From contig CM019072.1 in assembly GCA_009667805.1 (NCBI GenBank), positions 38,061,519 through 38,125,518 on the forward strand: a stretch of 64,000 nt of DNA, read 5' to 3'. The stretch comes from Leptobrachium leishanense. Taxonomy: Eukaryota > Chordata > Amphibia > Anura > Megophryidae. Positions 20,633-30,715 of this stretch are shown in pieces. The notes below the pieces were generated by a model. The model ran no database searches. It saw only the letters and a program-made list of their open reading frames with translations, and was not told the DNA's origin. The translations under genes were made by a program, and so were the position numbers. Position 1 is the stretch's first letter. Every line of letters begins with the position of its first letter.

Positions 20633-21530
20633 AGGACGGACTGTTAAAGACCGGGCAGGCGCTCCCGCGCTGCCCGGCATCTGCGTCCCCTCAACCCCCG
20701 GGCCAGTTTTAGGGGCGCAAATGCGCCCCTAACAAAACTGCGCCCGGGGCCACGGCCCCCCCAGCCCCCCCCACGCTACGCCACTGCCCCTAATGCCCTG
20801 CCATTCGGTGGTTTAATTCGGGAAGTTAATTCAGGAGAATCCCATAGACTTCAATGTTAAAAATATTCTCGTTTTAATTCAATATCTAATAAACCGTTCA
20901 TTATAAAATTCTGCAGTAAAGAGTCTCTTTATTTATAGATTTTTTAGGATATTTTAAGCATTTTTCTTAATTTTTTTTTTTTCTTTTAAAAGTCCGATTT
21001 TTTTTTTTTAAGTTTACTTATTTTTTCTGTAACAGCCCTTTTTATTATCATTCCTTGGACCTCATATGCAAATTTCAGACATTTTCGCTCAGTAGTTTCT
21101 TTGCAAACAGCGTTTCATTTTCACAGATTCACACAAACTATTTTGCTAATTTATTCACCTCCCTCGTCTGCGGTCTCAGCTGCTTCGGCTGTGTTCGGCT
21201 CCTGCTCGGGCTTGGTTTTCGGCAGGTTAATCCAGATGTTTTTGTGGCTTTTCTGCGTGCATTCGGTGGGTTTTGCGGTTAGCTTTCGTCGGGTTTACGG
21301 CAGCCTTTCCCTGCAATTCGGGGACCCTGTGGTGTTTGCTGAATACACCGCAGGGTCACCGAAATGGGATCGGCAAAAGGAACCGAATTGAAGAGAACGA
21401 AAAGACACCGAACGTGCAGTGACTTTTCGAATCTCTTTGAATAACCCTGTATATTGCCAAAAGTATTCGCTCACCTGCCTTGGCTCGCATATGGATGGGT
21501 GAGCAAATACTTTTGGCAATATAGTGTATA

Positions 21531-22047
21531 TGAAAGAGAGTGAGAGGAGAAAGAGAGTGAGAGGAGAAAGAGAGTGAGAGGAGAAGCAACTTTTTTTTCC
21601 CCCCAAAAAAATTGTATTTAAAAAGAAAAACACATTCCAGAAGCTACAAATATGTATCTCAATGTGTAATCCTGAACAAGATGTCTTTGAGTCTGTCACA
21701 AATAGAAAGCTGGTAAAATGTGCTAAAATACAACCTTTCACAATTCATTATATATATTTATATATTAAAAAATTGAATTAAACCACATTTACAAATATCC
21801 TTCATTGGTTAAAAGTAGAAAATAGACTTTGGAGAGCTCTCTGTCTGCTTCGGCTGAATCTGTGGATTTTTGTAACTTACCCTCAGTGACTTTACCCTGG
21901 CAGTTGGGAGACATTTCTCTAGCACTACCCATCTACACCCGGCAGATTTTACAGTTTTTCCAGCACCTGTGGGTGAGGTTTCGTGCCTGCGGCCTACCAT
22001 TATGGCCTTCATGCAGCAGCCATCTTGGAGCCTGACATCCGGCGTCT
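21531..22047. other. Stretch with GAGA repeats, otherwise featureless
   Basis: A short GAGAGGAGAAA-type simple repeat lies at 21535-21590. The rest is AT-rich and leads into the 5' part of the L1-like sequence; where that element begins is not clear. Confidence 0.4.
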
Positions 22048-22745
22048 ATGCCTGCTCCCGGCTGCACGTGCTGTTTTGCTGCCAGACTGGTGTTGGGGAA
22101 GAAGTCGGGGATGAGGCCTGGCCTGCCGGAGGGGTCCAGGCAGCAGGACATAAGAGAATCCCTGGGCACAGACCAGCGACGCCGCCAGGGCGACCCCCTG
22201 GAGTTCCCAACCCCAGCGATGGGTTCCTCGGAGGAGGACAGCCTCTCCTGGTCGGAAGATGAATCGGCCTCACTGGGGTCCTCTAGGACAACGAGACAGT
22301 CGGGGAAGAAGACGGCTGGCCCTGCTCCGGAGGGGAGGCTAGCTGCGCATGGGTTTTCGGTTGCCCGGCGGACCCGACCTGGGCGGGATGGTGAGGACAG
22401 CCTTCTCCCCTCTACAAAAGGTGACATTCGCCGCATGATGGAGGACATGTTGGGAGAAATGCGGGCAATTTGGCGCGCCGATTTTTCGGCAATGCAGGCC
22501 GAGGTTTCGGCGGTTCAGACTCGCCTGGAGGCGGTCGAGTCGCGGGCAGAAGATACTGCGTTGGCACAGGCCCTTCTCGGTCCTCGGGTGGACACTCTGC
22601 AAACTCAGGTGGCGCAGTGGAGGCTCACACTGGCGCAGTGGAGGCTGCTGAAGCGCGCCACCGTCGGCGTAATGTTCGGATCCGTGGAGTACAGGAAACG
22701 GTCTCTCCGGATGCTCTGCTGGCCTACGTGAACAGACTTGCTCTT
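22048..22745 (+). pseudogene. L1-type LINE ORF1 protein, N-terminal part
   Basis: ORF1p of L1-type LINEs is an RNA-binding chaperone that packages the element's RNA. Here an acidic N-terminal region is followed by a coiled-coil stretch (about 22460-22620, 'AEVSAVQTRLEAVESRAED') and the start of the RRM-like domain, 'RRRNVRIRGVQETV'. A frameshift lies near 22620-22670, in a short tandem duplication of GGCGCAGTGGAGGCT. The reading frame is cut by the Ngaro insertion at 22746 and continues at about 29922. The first in-frame ATG of the domain part is uncertain. Confidence 0.75.
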
Positions 22746-22746
22746 C

Positions 22747-22999
22747 GTTCGAGAGAGAGACTAATTAGGATTGAGCAAGGTTTAAGAATTATCCCTGTAT
22801 TACATAAGAAGTGAAAGGGAGGGAGTTCCCTTTGTTCTATGGGATCAGGCATGGGGGCTTTTTTGCTTGATGAGCTGAAGCATGGCCGATTTGTGATTGG
22901 ATGCAATAGGGAGAGGAACAATGGGAGGGAGGGGGAAGGGGGGAGTATAAAAGACAAGGCGTGGGGGCAGTTGTGTATTGCTGTTAATTTTCTTTTACT
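22747..22999 (+). repeat. Ngaro split repeat A1
   Basis: Starts GTTCGAGAGAGAGACTAATT and ends TCTTTTACT; about 98% identical to 28677-28929, equal in length. It contains a 'gggagtataaaagac' TATA-like word and may include the element's promoter. Confidence 0.9.
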
Positions 23000-25485
23000 A
23001 AGAACTTCAGAGACAGGGCGGCGGCGAGCTCCATTTTGCATCACCATCATCGTATGAAAACCATGACTGGATAAGTATTACTTGCTGTATCAATCTGTTA
23101 TGCATACTCTATTATCATAAGTCTGCTTTATATATATATTCCTAGTTCCATTATTTATTGGAGGGATAGGTGTGGGTTTCCCATTGTATGGATTTGTAGG
23201 TTTATTTAGTGGATGCTTAGTTATATTTGTTTCAATTTGCAATACTGTATTCCTTGTTCATTTGGGGTCGAGCTGCGTGATAGTAATTTCTAATGGGTTA
23301 TTGTTCAGGGATAACTCTGCCAGAATTCAGTGATTTGTTGTTTTGTATGTTATTAGGGGCATTAGGATTTCCAGTAATTTTCCTTTGGCCGTCTGTGGAC
23401 TGCTGTGCCTTATTAGTTTATGTGCTCAGTATAGCGCATGACTGACTGTCCAATTTTAGTATCATCCATGGCTGCAGCCAAAATCATAATAAGCAACCCA
23501 TATAAACACCGTAAACAAAGCACAGGGCATCACTATACACACATGTGCCCTCACCATGCACACAGAAGGAACTCACTATACATAGTGAAATCACACGTAG
23601 GACCTCAGTATAACATACAAAGTCACGCTAATGATGTAGCTACACCCTGAAATCACGAAATTCCTCTCTATAGCACACTGAAATCACTAATGTAGAATAA
23701 CACTAAGAGAAATAAAAATAAATAAATAAAATATCTAGATATATCTATATATATCTATATATATATATATATATATATATAATAAGCATAAAAATAACAT
23801 AAAAACTTGCTATAACACGCCGTAATCACACAATAGAAACACAAAGAAACCTAGCCATAGCACATGGAGACCCGACAAGGACCTAGCCATAGCACACGGA
23901 GACAACACAAAGGGAATGTAACCACACATAGGAACTTGATATAACGGACTGAATCACTGGACATTAGTCACTATAACTCTATAGTGTGCCGAATGAGAAA
24001 AGCACCATATGTGCATTGCTGAGTAACACCTTTAGTGGATTCTCAAGCAGCTTCACATGCTGGCCTTTTATGTGGGTTATGATTTACAGGGTTATTCAAA
24101 GAGCTGTGTGTTTTAAATAATGTTGGAGTAACCCCAAGGGCTAAGCAATAAGTTGATGAACAAATTAATTTGTATACTGTATTTAAGTTCGCTATTTTAA
24201 TTGTTGCAATTTTTAAAGTGACACAGCAGTAATGTACAATCTTTTGTTTTGAGCACTTGCTACAGTTGAGTAAATTATTATTTAGAACGGTAACTTTGTC
24301 TTTATTGAGGGAGAGGAGAGACTTATTTCAGGAATAGAGGAAACATGAGCAGTAACTCACTCTTATTTCACACTTGTACCATCATCATAATAAAGCCTGG
24401 GAGTGGATAAGTATTAAGTGTATTAATTCGGTGAATTTGAAGCTATCTTGATAATATACTATATGTGTGTGTGTGTAATCTATTGGGTTAAATACGCGCT
24501 AATTTATCCGTTCTAGTGATTTGCATTGTTAGCTAGAATATGCTCGTTGATATTTGCTTCACTTTGTAATACTTGATCAAACCTTATTATTTGTATAGTC
24601 TGTATGATCTTATAAACATAGGTAGTCAGTGACCGCATAGCTGGCAGCCATCTTAAACCTCAAAAAGTCACATGTGCTTCTGCCAATGAGGAAGGGCTGC
24701 AGCAGTAACTGTACAATCTGTTTAAGCTTACATTTGCGCAACTAAATTAATCCAGATTGTTTCTGCCAGATTTATGAATATATAACAATTACTAACCAAA
24801 TACACATCTAAATGTGTCTGTTATAATTTCTGAAGAGGCTTATCAACTAAACAGTGATTCTGTATGTTAGCAAGTGCATTTGGTTAGTTCGGTTGGTTTA
24901 ACTTCGGGTCTATAGATTAATATACTAAGCAAGAATCAGTTTCATTGTGGACGGAGGTTAAAGACTTTCACATGTGCAGCTTGGTTCTATTGATAAGGGA
25001 TTCCAGGGTTGAGGACTCATAAAATGGAGGACAATGCAGCCACTTATGTACAGAACATCTATGCTCTTTCTCAACTCAAAATGGAGATGGCGTTATTTAC
25101 ATTTCGCAAGGGGACACACACATACAGAGGGCGAAGGTGCACAAACAATGCAGTCACTCTCAGATGCAAACAATGGATCAGATAACAGTGAGCTGGTGAC
25201 CTTAGTTGCTGGGGGGGAGGGGAGGGGCTGATGGAAGCATGTGAAAACAAAATGAATTCATTACTTACAGGGGGGTGTACACTATACAAAGACTGGATCG
25301 TAATACAGAGGTTACGCTATACAGAGGGAATACAATACTCTACATGATAGACAGAGCAAGGGAATGTAAGGAAAAATACATACAAATAAACATTGGGACG
25401 GCCGTTTCTTTGCAGAGGCAATAAGTAGGGAAGATGTTTCTGTTAGCTACCATTCATTCAATCAGGTGGTGATTTTGGTAAGGGT
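23000..25485 (+). other. Ngaro internal 5' region, no recognisable gag
   Basis: AT-rich, with a (TA)n microsatellite at about 23735-23782 and a lone CAGGGTTATTCAAAGAG end at 24087. The gag-like gene expected here is not recognisable in any frame. It is either eroded or replaced. Confidence 0.5.
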
Positions 25486-25489
25486 AGCT

Positions 25490-25770
25490 GGCGAGGGGAC
25501 AGAGTTACCTATGCTTGATCTACAGGCAGCCTTCAGGCCGTACCGCTGTGTCCAGGGTTTTTTTTTTCTTTTAATGGGGTGTAAATTCGATGGTTAATTT
25601 TATATCGATATCTGTTTACCCATTGGGGTGGGCAATATCCCATGCTCCCTTTTTAAAGGCTTCCTACTTTGTTGCATTGCTTAGTGGAGAAGAGAGCGGG
25701 GAGGAGACGTATAGTACATTACTTGGACGATTTCATGGTAACGGGTTCCAAAGGGACTGGAGAATGAGTT
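25490..25770 (+). pseudogene. Ngaro reverse transcriptase remnant
   Basis: In shifting frames the translation gives 'AFRPYRCVQG', then 'LMGCKFDG' with 'FYIDICLPIG', then 'VHYLDDFMVTG' at about 25714-25745. The YLDDF box is the polymerase active site with its two metal-binding aspartates. Upstream fingers are not recognisable. Stops and frameshifts interrupt the domain. Confidence 0.7.
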
Positions 25771-26066
25771 AGGATCGGGGGGGGTGACAAATAAGTTTAG
25801 TTGATCGGGGAGAATTGTAGGTGGTTTGGGGGGAATGGCCAGACATTAAGATCAAATGGTCTAGTGTAATTTCAAATGGTGAGCAGGCAAATGGCCCAGG
25901 AGTGGATTCAATGGATGGGTGCAAAGCTTGGTGTTTCTGGAATTTTTTATTTTCCAATCGTCGGGGCAATACCACTGTGGGGGATAGAATTTAAAAAAAT
26001 AATAATAATAATAAAAAAATAATAATAATAATAATAATAAAAAAATAAATAAAAAAATAAAAAAAA

Positions 26067-26640
26067 AAAAATTCCCCCCTTTTTTGTTTTGGTCTGATAT
26101 TCAAGGTGTGGTGCAAGTGCTGAATAACACATCTGCATCATCACCGCAGGTTGTAGCCTATGTCAGGTATTTGGTGTTGATATGTTTGAAAAGCAATATT
26201 AATTTCACGGCAAATCACATACCGGGGGTAAGGAAGGTGGTGGCGGATACATTGTCCAGTTTCAGGTGGGATGTGTCCCGACATTTGGCACCGGGAGGAG
26301 GAAAGAAGGGAAAAAATAAATAAAACTAAATAATAATAATATAAAAATAAAAAAAATTCCCCCCTTTTTTGTTTTGGTCTGATATTCAAGGTGTGGTGCA
26401 AGTGCTGAATAACACATCTGCATCATCACCGCAGGTTGTAGCCTATGTCAGGTATTTGGTGTTGATATGTTTGAAAAGCAATATTAATTTCACGGCAAAT
26501 CACATACCGGGGGTAAGGAAGGTGGTGGCGGATACATTGTCCAGTTTCAGGTGGGATGTGTCCCGACATTTGGCACCGGGAGGAGGAAAGAAGGGAAAAA
26601 ATAAATAAAACTAAATAATAATAATAATAAAAATAAAAAA
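26067..26640 (+). pseudogene. Ngaro RNase H domain, tandemly duplicated
   Basis: Two near-identical copies with a 285-bp period (coding parts 26084-26323 and 26369-26608), each bounded by A/T-rich runs. The frame reads 'FWSDIQGVVQVLNNTSASS', then 'CLKSNINFTANHIPG' and 'VVADTLSSFRWDVSRHLAPG'. This matches the RNase H of DIRS/Ngaro-type elements (S-D-x-Q-x-V-V near the start, H-x-P-G and A-D-x-L-S at the end). The duplication is nearly exact and therefore younger than the decay of the rest. Confidence 0.8.
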
Positions 26641-26689
26641 AAATTAATAATAATAAAAAAAAATAAAAAACAACATTTTTCCAGGGTGA

Positions 26690-27393
26690 AGACTGCCCTC
26701 CATTTATTTGCCAGATGGGGAGCAGTTAGAGGGCATCAATGATTTGGTGAGGAGATTGTTGTTGCAGAAGACATGGGCACCGTAGAGCAAGCAGTGAAAG
26801 GGTTGGATCGAGTTTTAAAGGGACAGAGGAGGTAGGGCAGAATGTTGTTTTCAAATAGCTACTGAAGTTCGGCGGTAAGTCAATAAAGGACAGCTTGGAA
26901 CTATTTAGTGGTATTTCATACTTTGCTCGGTTAAAGGAAGAGGACTGGGCTAAACAATTCGTGGTGAGGAAGATCTTGACAGCAGAGTACAAGTAGGAGA
27001 TAAGAAGGAGCTGATAACAATCTTTGTAGGGCAGCATTTGTTTTAGTTTTACAGCTGCCCTAAGGATTGAGGAAACCATTGCTCTAGGTGCCCATAGTGG
27101 GGAAGTATGCCCAGTGGTATGTATGAGGGGATACTTGGAGGCGACTCCTTCAAACGGTCGCATGTTCTGGGGGCACAAGGGTGGTACTAACTTGTCCGGG
27201 TATCAATTCAAAATGGTTCCGCAGCAGGCTACGGAGGGGCTTGGTTGAAAGGGGAATTCCATTTGCCCCCATTCTTTCAGGATAGGAGCTGCTGGTACTG
27301 AGGCAGAATTGGGTTACCCAAAGGATCGAATTAAAAAGATGGGGAGATGGAAATGGGAAGTGTATAGGAGATATGTGAAGTCATTAAAGAAAT
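26690..27393 (+). pseudogene. Ngaro tyrosine recombinase remnant
   Basis: This enzyme would integrate the circular DNA form of the element. The N-terminal half is recognisable only in pieces ('LLLQKTWAP', 'ARLKEEDWAKQFVVRKI'). The C-terminal catalytic region is clear in one frame (about 27265-27393): 'HSFRIGAAGTEAELGYP', then 'IKKMGRWKWEVYRRYVKSL' and a stop. HSFR supplies the H-x-x-R pair and the Y of YRRYV is the expected nucleophile. The upstream arginine box is not identifiable. Several stops and frameshifts make it inactive. Confidence 0.8.
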
Positions 27394-27539
27394 GAAGGGA
27401 AAACTTATGGGGAACAATTGTTTTGTTTTAATAATAATAATTTGTTTCCTTGTTTCTTTTGGTTTCTTTTCAGTTCGGGTACACTGGTGTGTGTTGGTGC
27501 ATTACAGTTAATAGTTTACATTTTGGTTATTTGCAGGAC

Positions 27540-27785
27540 GTGCAATGAGAGTGCGGATCCTGGGACACTCCTATGTGCACTGGATGGAGAGTCATGCTGC
27601 TGGCACCAAGAGAGGAGCAACCCCGGGGTGCAGCGTAATTGAAGTAGGGATTAGATGGATAGGGAAGCAAGGTAGGGGGTGGGGCAGTTATTGGGAAGAG
27701 CAAAGACATCCAGGAGAAAGAGGGGTAAGCCAGATATTATGGTACTACATTTAGGGGACAGCTAGAGAAGAGATAGGTATTGTGA
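27540..27785 (+). pseudogene. SGNH-hydrolase-like domain of the Ngaro element
   Basis: After the recombinase a frame reads 'MRVRILGHSYVHWMESHAAG' and 'VIEVGIRWIGKQGRGWG', and in another frame 'KPDIMVLHLGDS'. A G-x-S box followed about 60 residues later by a degraded H-L-G-x-(N/D) box fits the SGNH esterase-type domain that some vertebrate Ngaro elements carry downstream of the recombinase. The role of such domains in the element is unknown. Only the N-terminal half is left, with frameshifts. Confidence 0.6.
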
Positions 27786-28040
27786 GTGGTGAAATAGCGG
27801 CCTGGCACGTGGGGATGCAATGGTAGGGGGACGGTCTGCAGGGTACGGGGTGAGTGTGGTTTCGTACGGCCAATCTCAGGTGCCTTCCTGGTTTGCAGAT
27901 CCTCTCGGCCTTCTATTTGCGATATAAAGAGACCCCTGAGCAGACGTGTGGTCATCCTGCTTAGCCACGTGGGGCCGCTATTTCTGGGCAATATGTGTGG
28001 TGCATTGCATTTGCCGATGTTATCTGGCAATGGTTTTGGA
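27785..28040 (+). repeat. Third, partial copy of the Ngaro B repeat
   Basis: It matches the first 240-250 bp of B1 and B2 ('ctgagcagacgtgtggtcatcc' region and surroundings) but is more diverged. It suggests that the B end has been duplicated more than once. Confidence 0.8.
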
Positions 28041-28202
28041 GCACCCCGAAATAGGAGCAAGAAGTGAGGAGTTCATTGAAGGAGTGATAAGGCTGGGAAC
28101 ACACTCTTCATTGAAGGCGCGATAAGGAGCCTTTTGTGGGCTAAGAGGAAAGGTCACGGCTTTTTATTGGTGGCAGTAAAAAGAGGGTCCTCGTTTTTGG
28201 TG

Positions 28203-28676
28203 GCGGTGAAATAGGCGGCCTGGCACGTGGAGGGCGATAGTGGGGGGAGGGTCTGCAGGGTACGGGGTGAGTTGTGGTTTCATACGGCCAGGCTCAGGTG
28301 CCTTCCTGATTTGCAGATCCTCTCGGCCTTCTATTTGCGATATAAAGAGACCCCTGAGCAGACGTGTGGTCATCCTGCTTAGCCACGTGGGGCGCTATTT
28401 CTGGGCAATGCTTGTGGTGCATTGCAGTTGCCAGTGTTATCTGGCTGCCAGTGTTATCTGGTGTAGCGTATTTGGCATACGAGGATCGATAATAATAATT
28501 CTGCCTTAGAGGCAAAGAATTTGGCCTTAAGTAATAAAAGACGTGACCTTTTCAAAATGCCAATACTTTGTTGTGTTTTCATTTACGGGAAAAGGGAGGG
28601 GGAGGGGGGTAGTTGGTGTTAAGAAGGTAATTTACATGGGAGAAGTTGTAAAAAGAGAATAGGGGTATAATTCTTA
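28203..28676 (+). repeat. Ngaro split repeat B1
   Basis: Begins GCGGTGAAATAGGCGGCC and ends GGTATAATTCTTA, directly followed by A2. It is collinear with 29449-29921. Confidence 0.88.
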
Positions 28677-28929
28677 GTTCGAGAGATAGACTAATTAGGA
28701 TTGAGCAAGGTTTAAGAATTATCCCTGTATTACATAAGAAGTGAAAGGGAGGGAGTTCCCTTTGTTCTATGGGATCAGGCATGGGGGCTTTTTTGCTTGA
28801 TGAGCTGAAGCATGGCCGATTTGTGATTGGTTCCAATAGGGAGAGGAACAATGGGAGGGAGGGGGAAGGGGGGAGTATAAAAGACAAGGCGTGGGGGCAG
28901 TTGTGTATTGCTGTTAATTTTCTTTTACT
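28677..28929 (+). repeat. Ngaro split repeat A2
   Basis: A near-identical copy of A1 joined without a gap to B1. The B1-A2 junction represents the circle-like join expected in Ngaro/DIRS replication. Confidence 0.88.
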
Positions 28930-29448
28930 CCCACCCAACCCACCCTGTTTGTTTCTCTTTCACAGATGCTGGTTCTCTACAACAACGGAAAGGTCACGCA
29001 GCAGAAGCACCATGGATAGGGGCAATGCAGGGGTGATTTCACCACTCATACAAGACCGCCCGTGGTTTCCCATATGGAAATATGCCATGTTGCATGAACC
29101 CGGTTCATGGTTTATACGGCCATGTCTGGGGGATTGTCTAAATATGGACATGGTTAGTCTACCTATTCCATCAAGTTATACACCATTTTACATGAAGCCA
29201 GCCTGTGGTTTTTGAATGGCCAGGGTTGGGGGATTGTTCTTTGATTAAAAGCATGGTTTAGAGTAATTATTATCGATCAGATAGTATCCCAAGTAGCTTG
29301 AAGCCAGTTGGTGTTTTTTTACGGCCACAACTGGGTGGATTGCGCTTGAATTGGGTACTTTACCATGTGGCTGGAAGCCAGCTGGTGGTTTGAACGCCAC
29401 AGCTGGGGGATTGCGCTTTAAGATGGACATGGTTTAGGTTAGGGAGGA
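28930..29448 (+). repeat. Spacer with four 60-bp hairpin-like repeats
   Basis: Between A2 and B2 lie four diverged units (about 29095, 29200, 29300 and 29370), each with a CCAGCxGGTGGTTT part followed by a CGGCCA..GGGGGATTG part. Each unit contains a small inverted repeat. The function is unknown. Confidence 0.6.
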
Positions 29449-29921
29449 GCGGTGAAATAGGCAGCCTGGCACGTGGAGGGCAATAGTGGGGGGAGGGTCT
29501 GCAGGGTACGGGGTGAGTTGTGGTTTCATACGGCCAGGCTCAGGTGCCTTCCTGGTTTGCAGATCCTCTCGGCCTGCTATCTGCCATAAAAATACACTGA
29601 GCAGACGTGTGGTCATCCTGCTTAGCCACGTGGGGCGCTATTTCTGGGCAATGCTTGTGGTGCATTGCAGTTGCCAGTGTTATCTGGCTGCCAGTGTTAT
29701 CTGGTGTAGCGTATTTGGCATACGAGGATCGATAATAATAATTCTGCCTTAGAGGCAAAGAATTTGGCCTTAAGTAATAAAAGACGTGACCTTTTCAAAA
29801 TGCCAATACTTTGTTGTGTTTTCATTTACGGGAAAAGGGAGGGGGGAGGGGGAGTAGTTGGTGTTAAGAAGGTAACTTACATGGGAGAAGTTGTAAGAAG
29901 AGAATAGGGGTATAATTCTTA
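29449..29921 (+). repeat. Ngaro split repeat B2 (right end)
   Basis: A copy of B1; its end TATAATTCTTA at 29921 is the boundary with the interrupted L1 ORF1. Confidence 0.88.
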
Positions 29922-30361
29922 ATGTGCTGGGCTCCCCTTCCGAGGCCTCCCCCATTTTTTGTTCTGTCACCCGTCTTCGAAAGGCCGCTACGGCCCCTGT
30001 GGATGCCCCTCGCAACGTTTTGGCCGTTGCTGGCACAGAGCCTGGCAAGCGGTGCCTCATGTCCTCCCCTCCTGCCTGGGCGCCCTTGATTTTTGAAAAC
30101 CTCACCCTACAACTTTTTTATGACTTGCCCTTTGTGACATTACTGGCCCGGAGACGCTTTCGGGAGGTGGCCTCTTTTATGCGCGTTGGTGGGATCCGTT
30201 ACCGATGGGGGGTGGCGGGTTCCATGACCATCTCTCATGAAAACTTGACTCACACAGTAACCTCTCCCGAAGAGGTGTGGTGCTTACTGCGCTCACTGGG
30301 TCTGGCACCTGCTACCGAGCTATGTCCTGGTGACCGTTCTGGAGCGTCTGATCTGGGCTGA
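29922..30361 (+). pseudogene. L1-type LINE ORF1 protein, C-terminal part
   Basis: The frame resumes with 'VLGSPSEASPIFCSVTRL' (end of the RRM-like domain), followed by 'PRNVLAVAGTEPG' and the C-terminal domain: 'PLIFENLTLQLFYDLPFVT', 'RRRFREVASFMRVGGIRYRW' and 'VTSPEEVWCLLRSLGL'. It ends at a stop at 30359-30361. This part has no frameshift. If the Ngaro insert is removed, the left frame (codon CTT at 22743-22745) continues in phase with AAT GTG CTG at 29921, so the insertion did not change the frame. Confidence 0.75.
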
Positions 30362-30715
30362 ACGGACTTCCCCCCCTCTATGTGCGGTCCTTCTCCCTGT
30401 ATTTCTTGCTCTTTTTTGCGCCCTTTTATGTTTTTTCCCCCTAGTTGTTAGAAATTTTTTGGGTACCCTTTGAGGCCTTTTTGAGAAACTACCTATTGAA
30501 AGAGCACACCCCCCTTGTCTGGGACATTTGCAGAGACTACTTTGGTTGTTTTGCTTCTTTACCGCTTTATTTCTGTTTGCTATGGCGTTGTTATCCTGGC
30601 TCCTTTTATCCACTACTGTGCGCATATGGTGTTTGATTGTGGCCCTGGTCTTATCTTTTCATAACCCTATTTGTCTTTGTTACTTTCAAAATTAAAGAAT
30701 AATAAAAATAGAAAA
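30362..30715 (+). mobile_element. L1-like 3' untranslated region and tail
   Basis: T-rich non-coding sequence ends in an A/T-rich tail (AATTAAAGAATAATAAAAATAG). No ORF2 (endonuclease/reverse transcriptase) is found between the ORF1 stop and this tail, so the copy is ORF1-only. Confidence 0.55.

Larger units (their letters stand above)
19530..20786. mobile_element. Non-autonomous hAT element with minisatellite and palindrome
   Basis: Inverted tips CAGTGGCGTAGCG and CGCTACGCCACTG are flanked by a perfect 8-bp duplication CCCCTAAT (19522-19529, 20787-20794). From left to right it holds minisatellite 1 (inverted orientation), then a large GC-rich palindrome, then a GC-rich right end. No coding frame. 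Confidence 0.93.
19301..21449. mobile_element. Long CAGGGTTATTC-family element
   Basis: The ends CAGGGTTATTCAAAGAG and CTCTTTGAATAACCCTG are inverted and flanked by TAT on both sides (19298-19300, 21450-21452). It is a longer member of the family at 13759 and 14402, about 890 bp without the nested hAT. The interior is AT-rich with T runs and has no transposase. Related pieces occur at 17215-17470 and 37770-38140, and a lone left end at 24087. Confidence 0.82.
19291..21530. mobile_element. Tc1/mariner-type MITE, split by an insertion
   Basis: TATACACTAT (19291-19300) and TATATTGCCAAAAGTATT (21450-21467) are two halves of one terminal repeat, whose inverse AATACTTTTGGCAATATAG closes the element near 21506-21530. 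Removing the 19301-21449 insertion leaves a short palindromic MITE of about 90 bp. The end sequence resembles Tc1/mariner ends common in fish and frogs. Confidence 0.7.
22747..29921 (+). mobile_element. Ngaro-like tyrosine-recombinase retrotransposon
   Basis: A 7175-bp element shows split direct repeats in the order A1 (22747-22999), internal region, B1 (28203-28676), A2 (28677-28929), B2 (29449-29921). A1 and A2 are both 253 bp, nearly identical and collinear; B1 and B2 are 474 and 473 bp. This arrangement is the hallmark of Ngaro and related DIRS-order elements. Within lie remnants of RT, RNase H, tyrosine recombinase and an SGNH-hydrolase-like domain, in that order. A spacer of 519 bp separates A2 from B2 and a third partial B copy lies at 27785-28040. 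No target duplication is evident, which fits recombinase-mediated insertion. All coding parts are broken. Confidence 0.88.

Noticed and set aside
22470..22814. A separate gene with 'VRIRGVQETV' in 22.47-22.81 kb
   Set aside because: It is the L1 ORF1 RRM region after a frameshift; the last codons already belong to the Ngaro A1 repeat.
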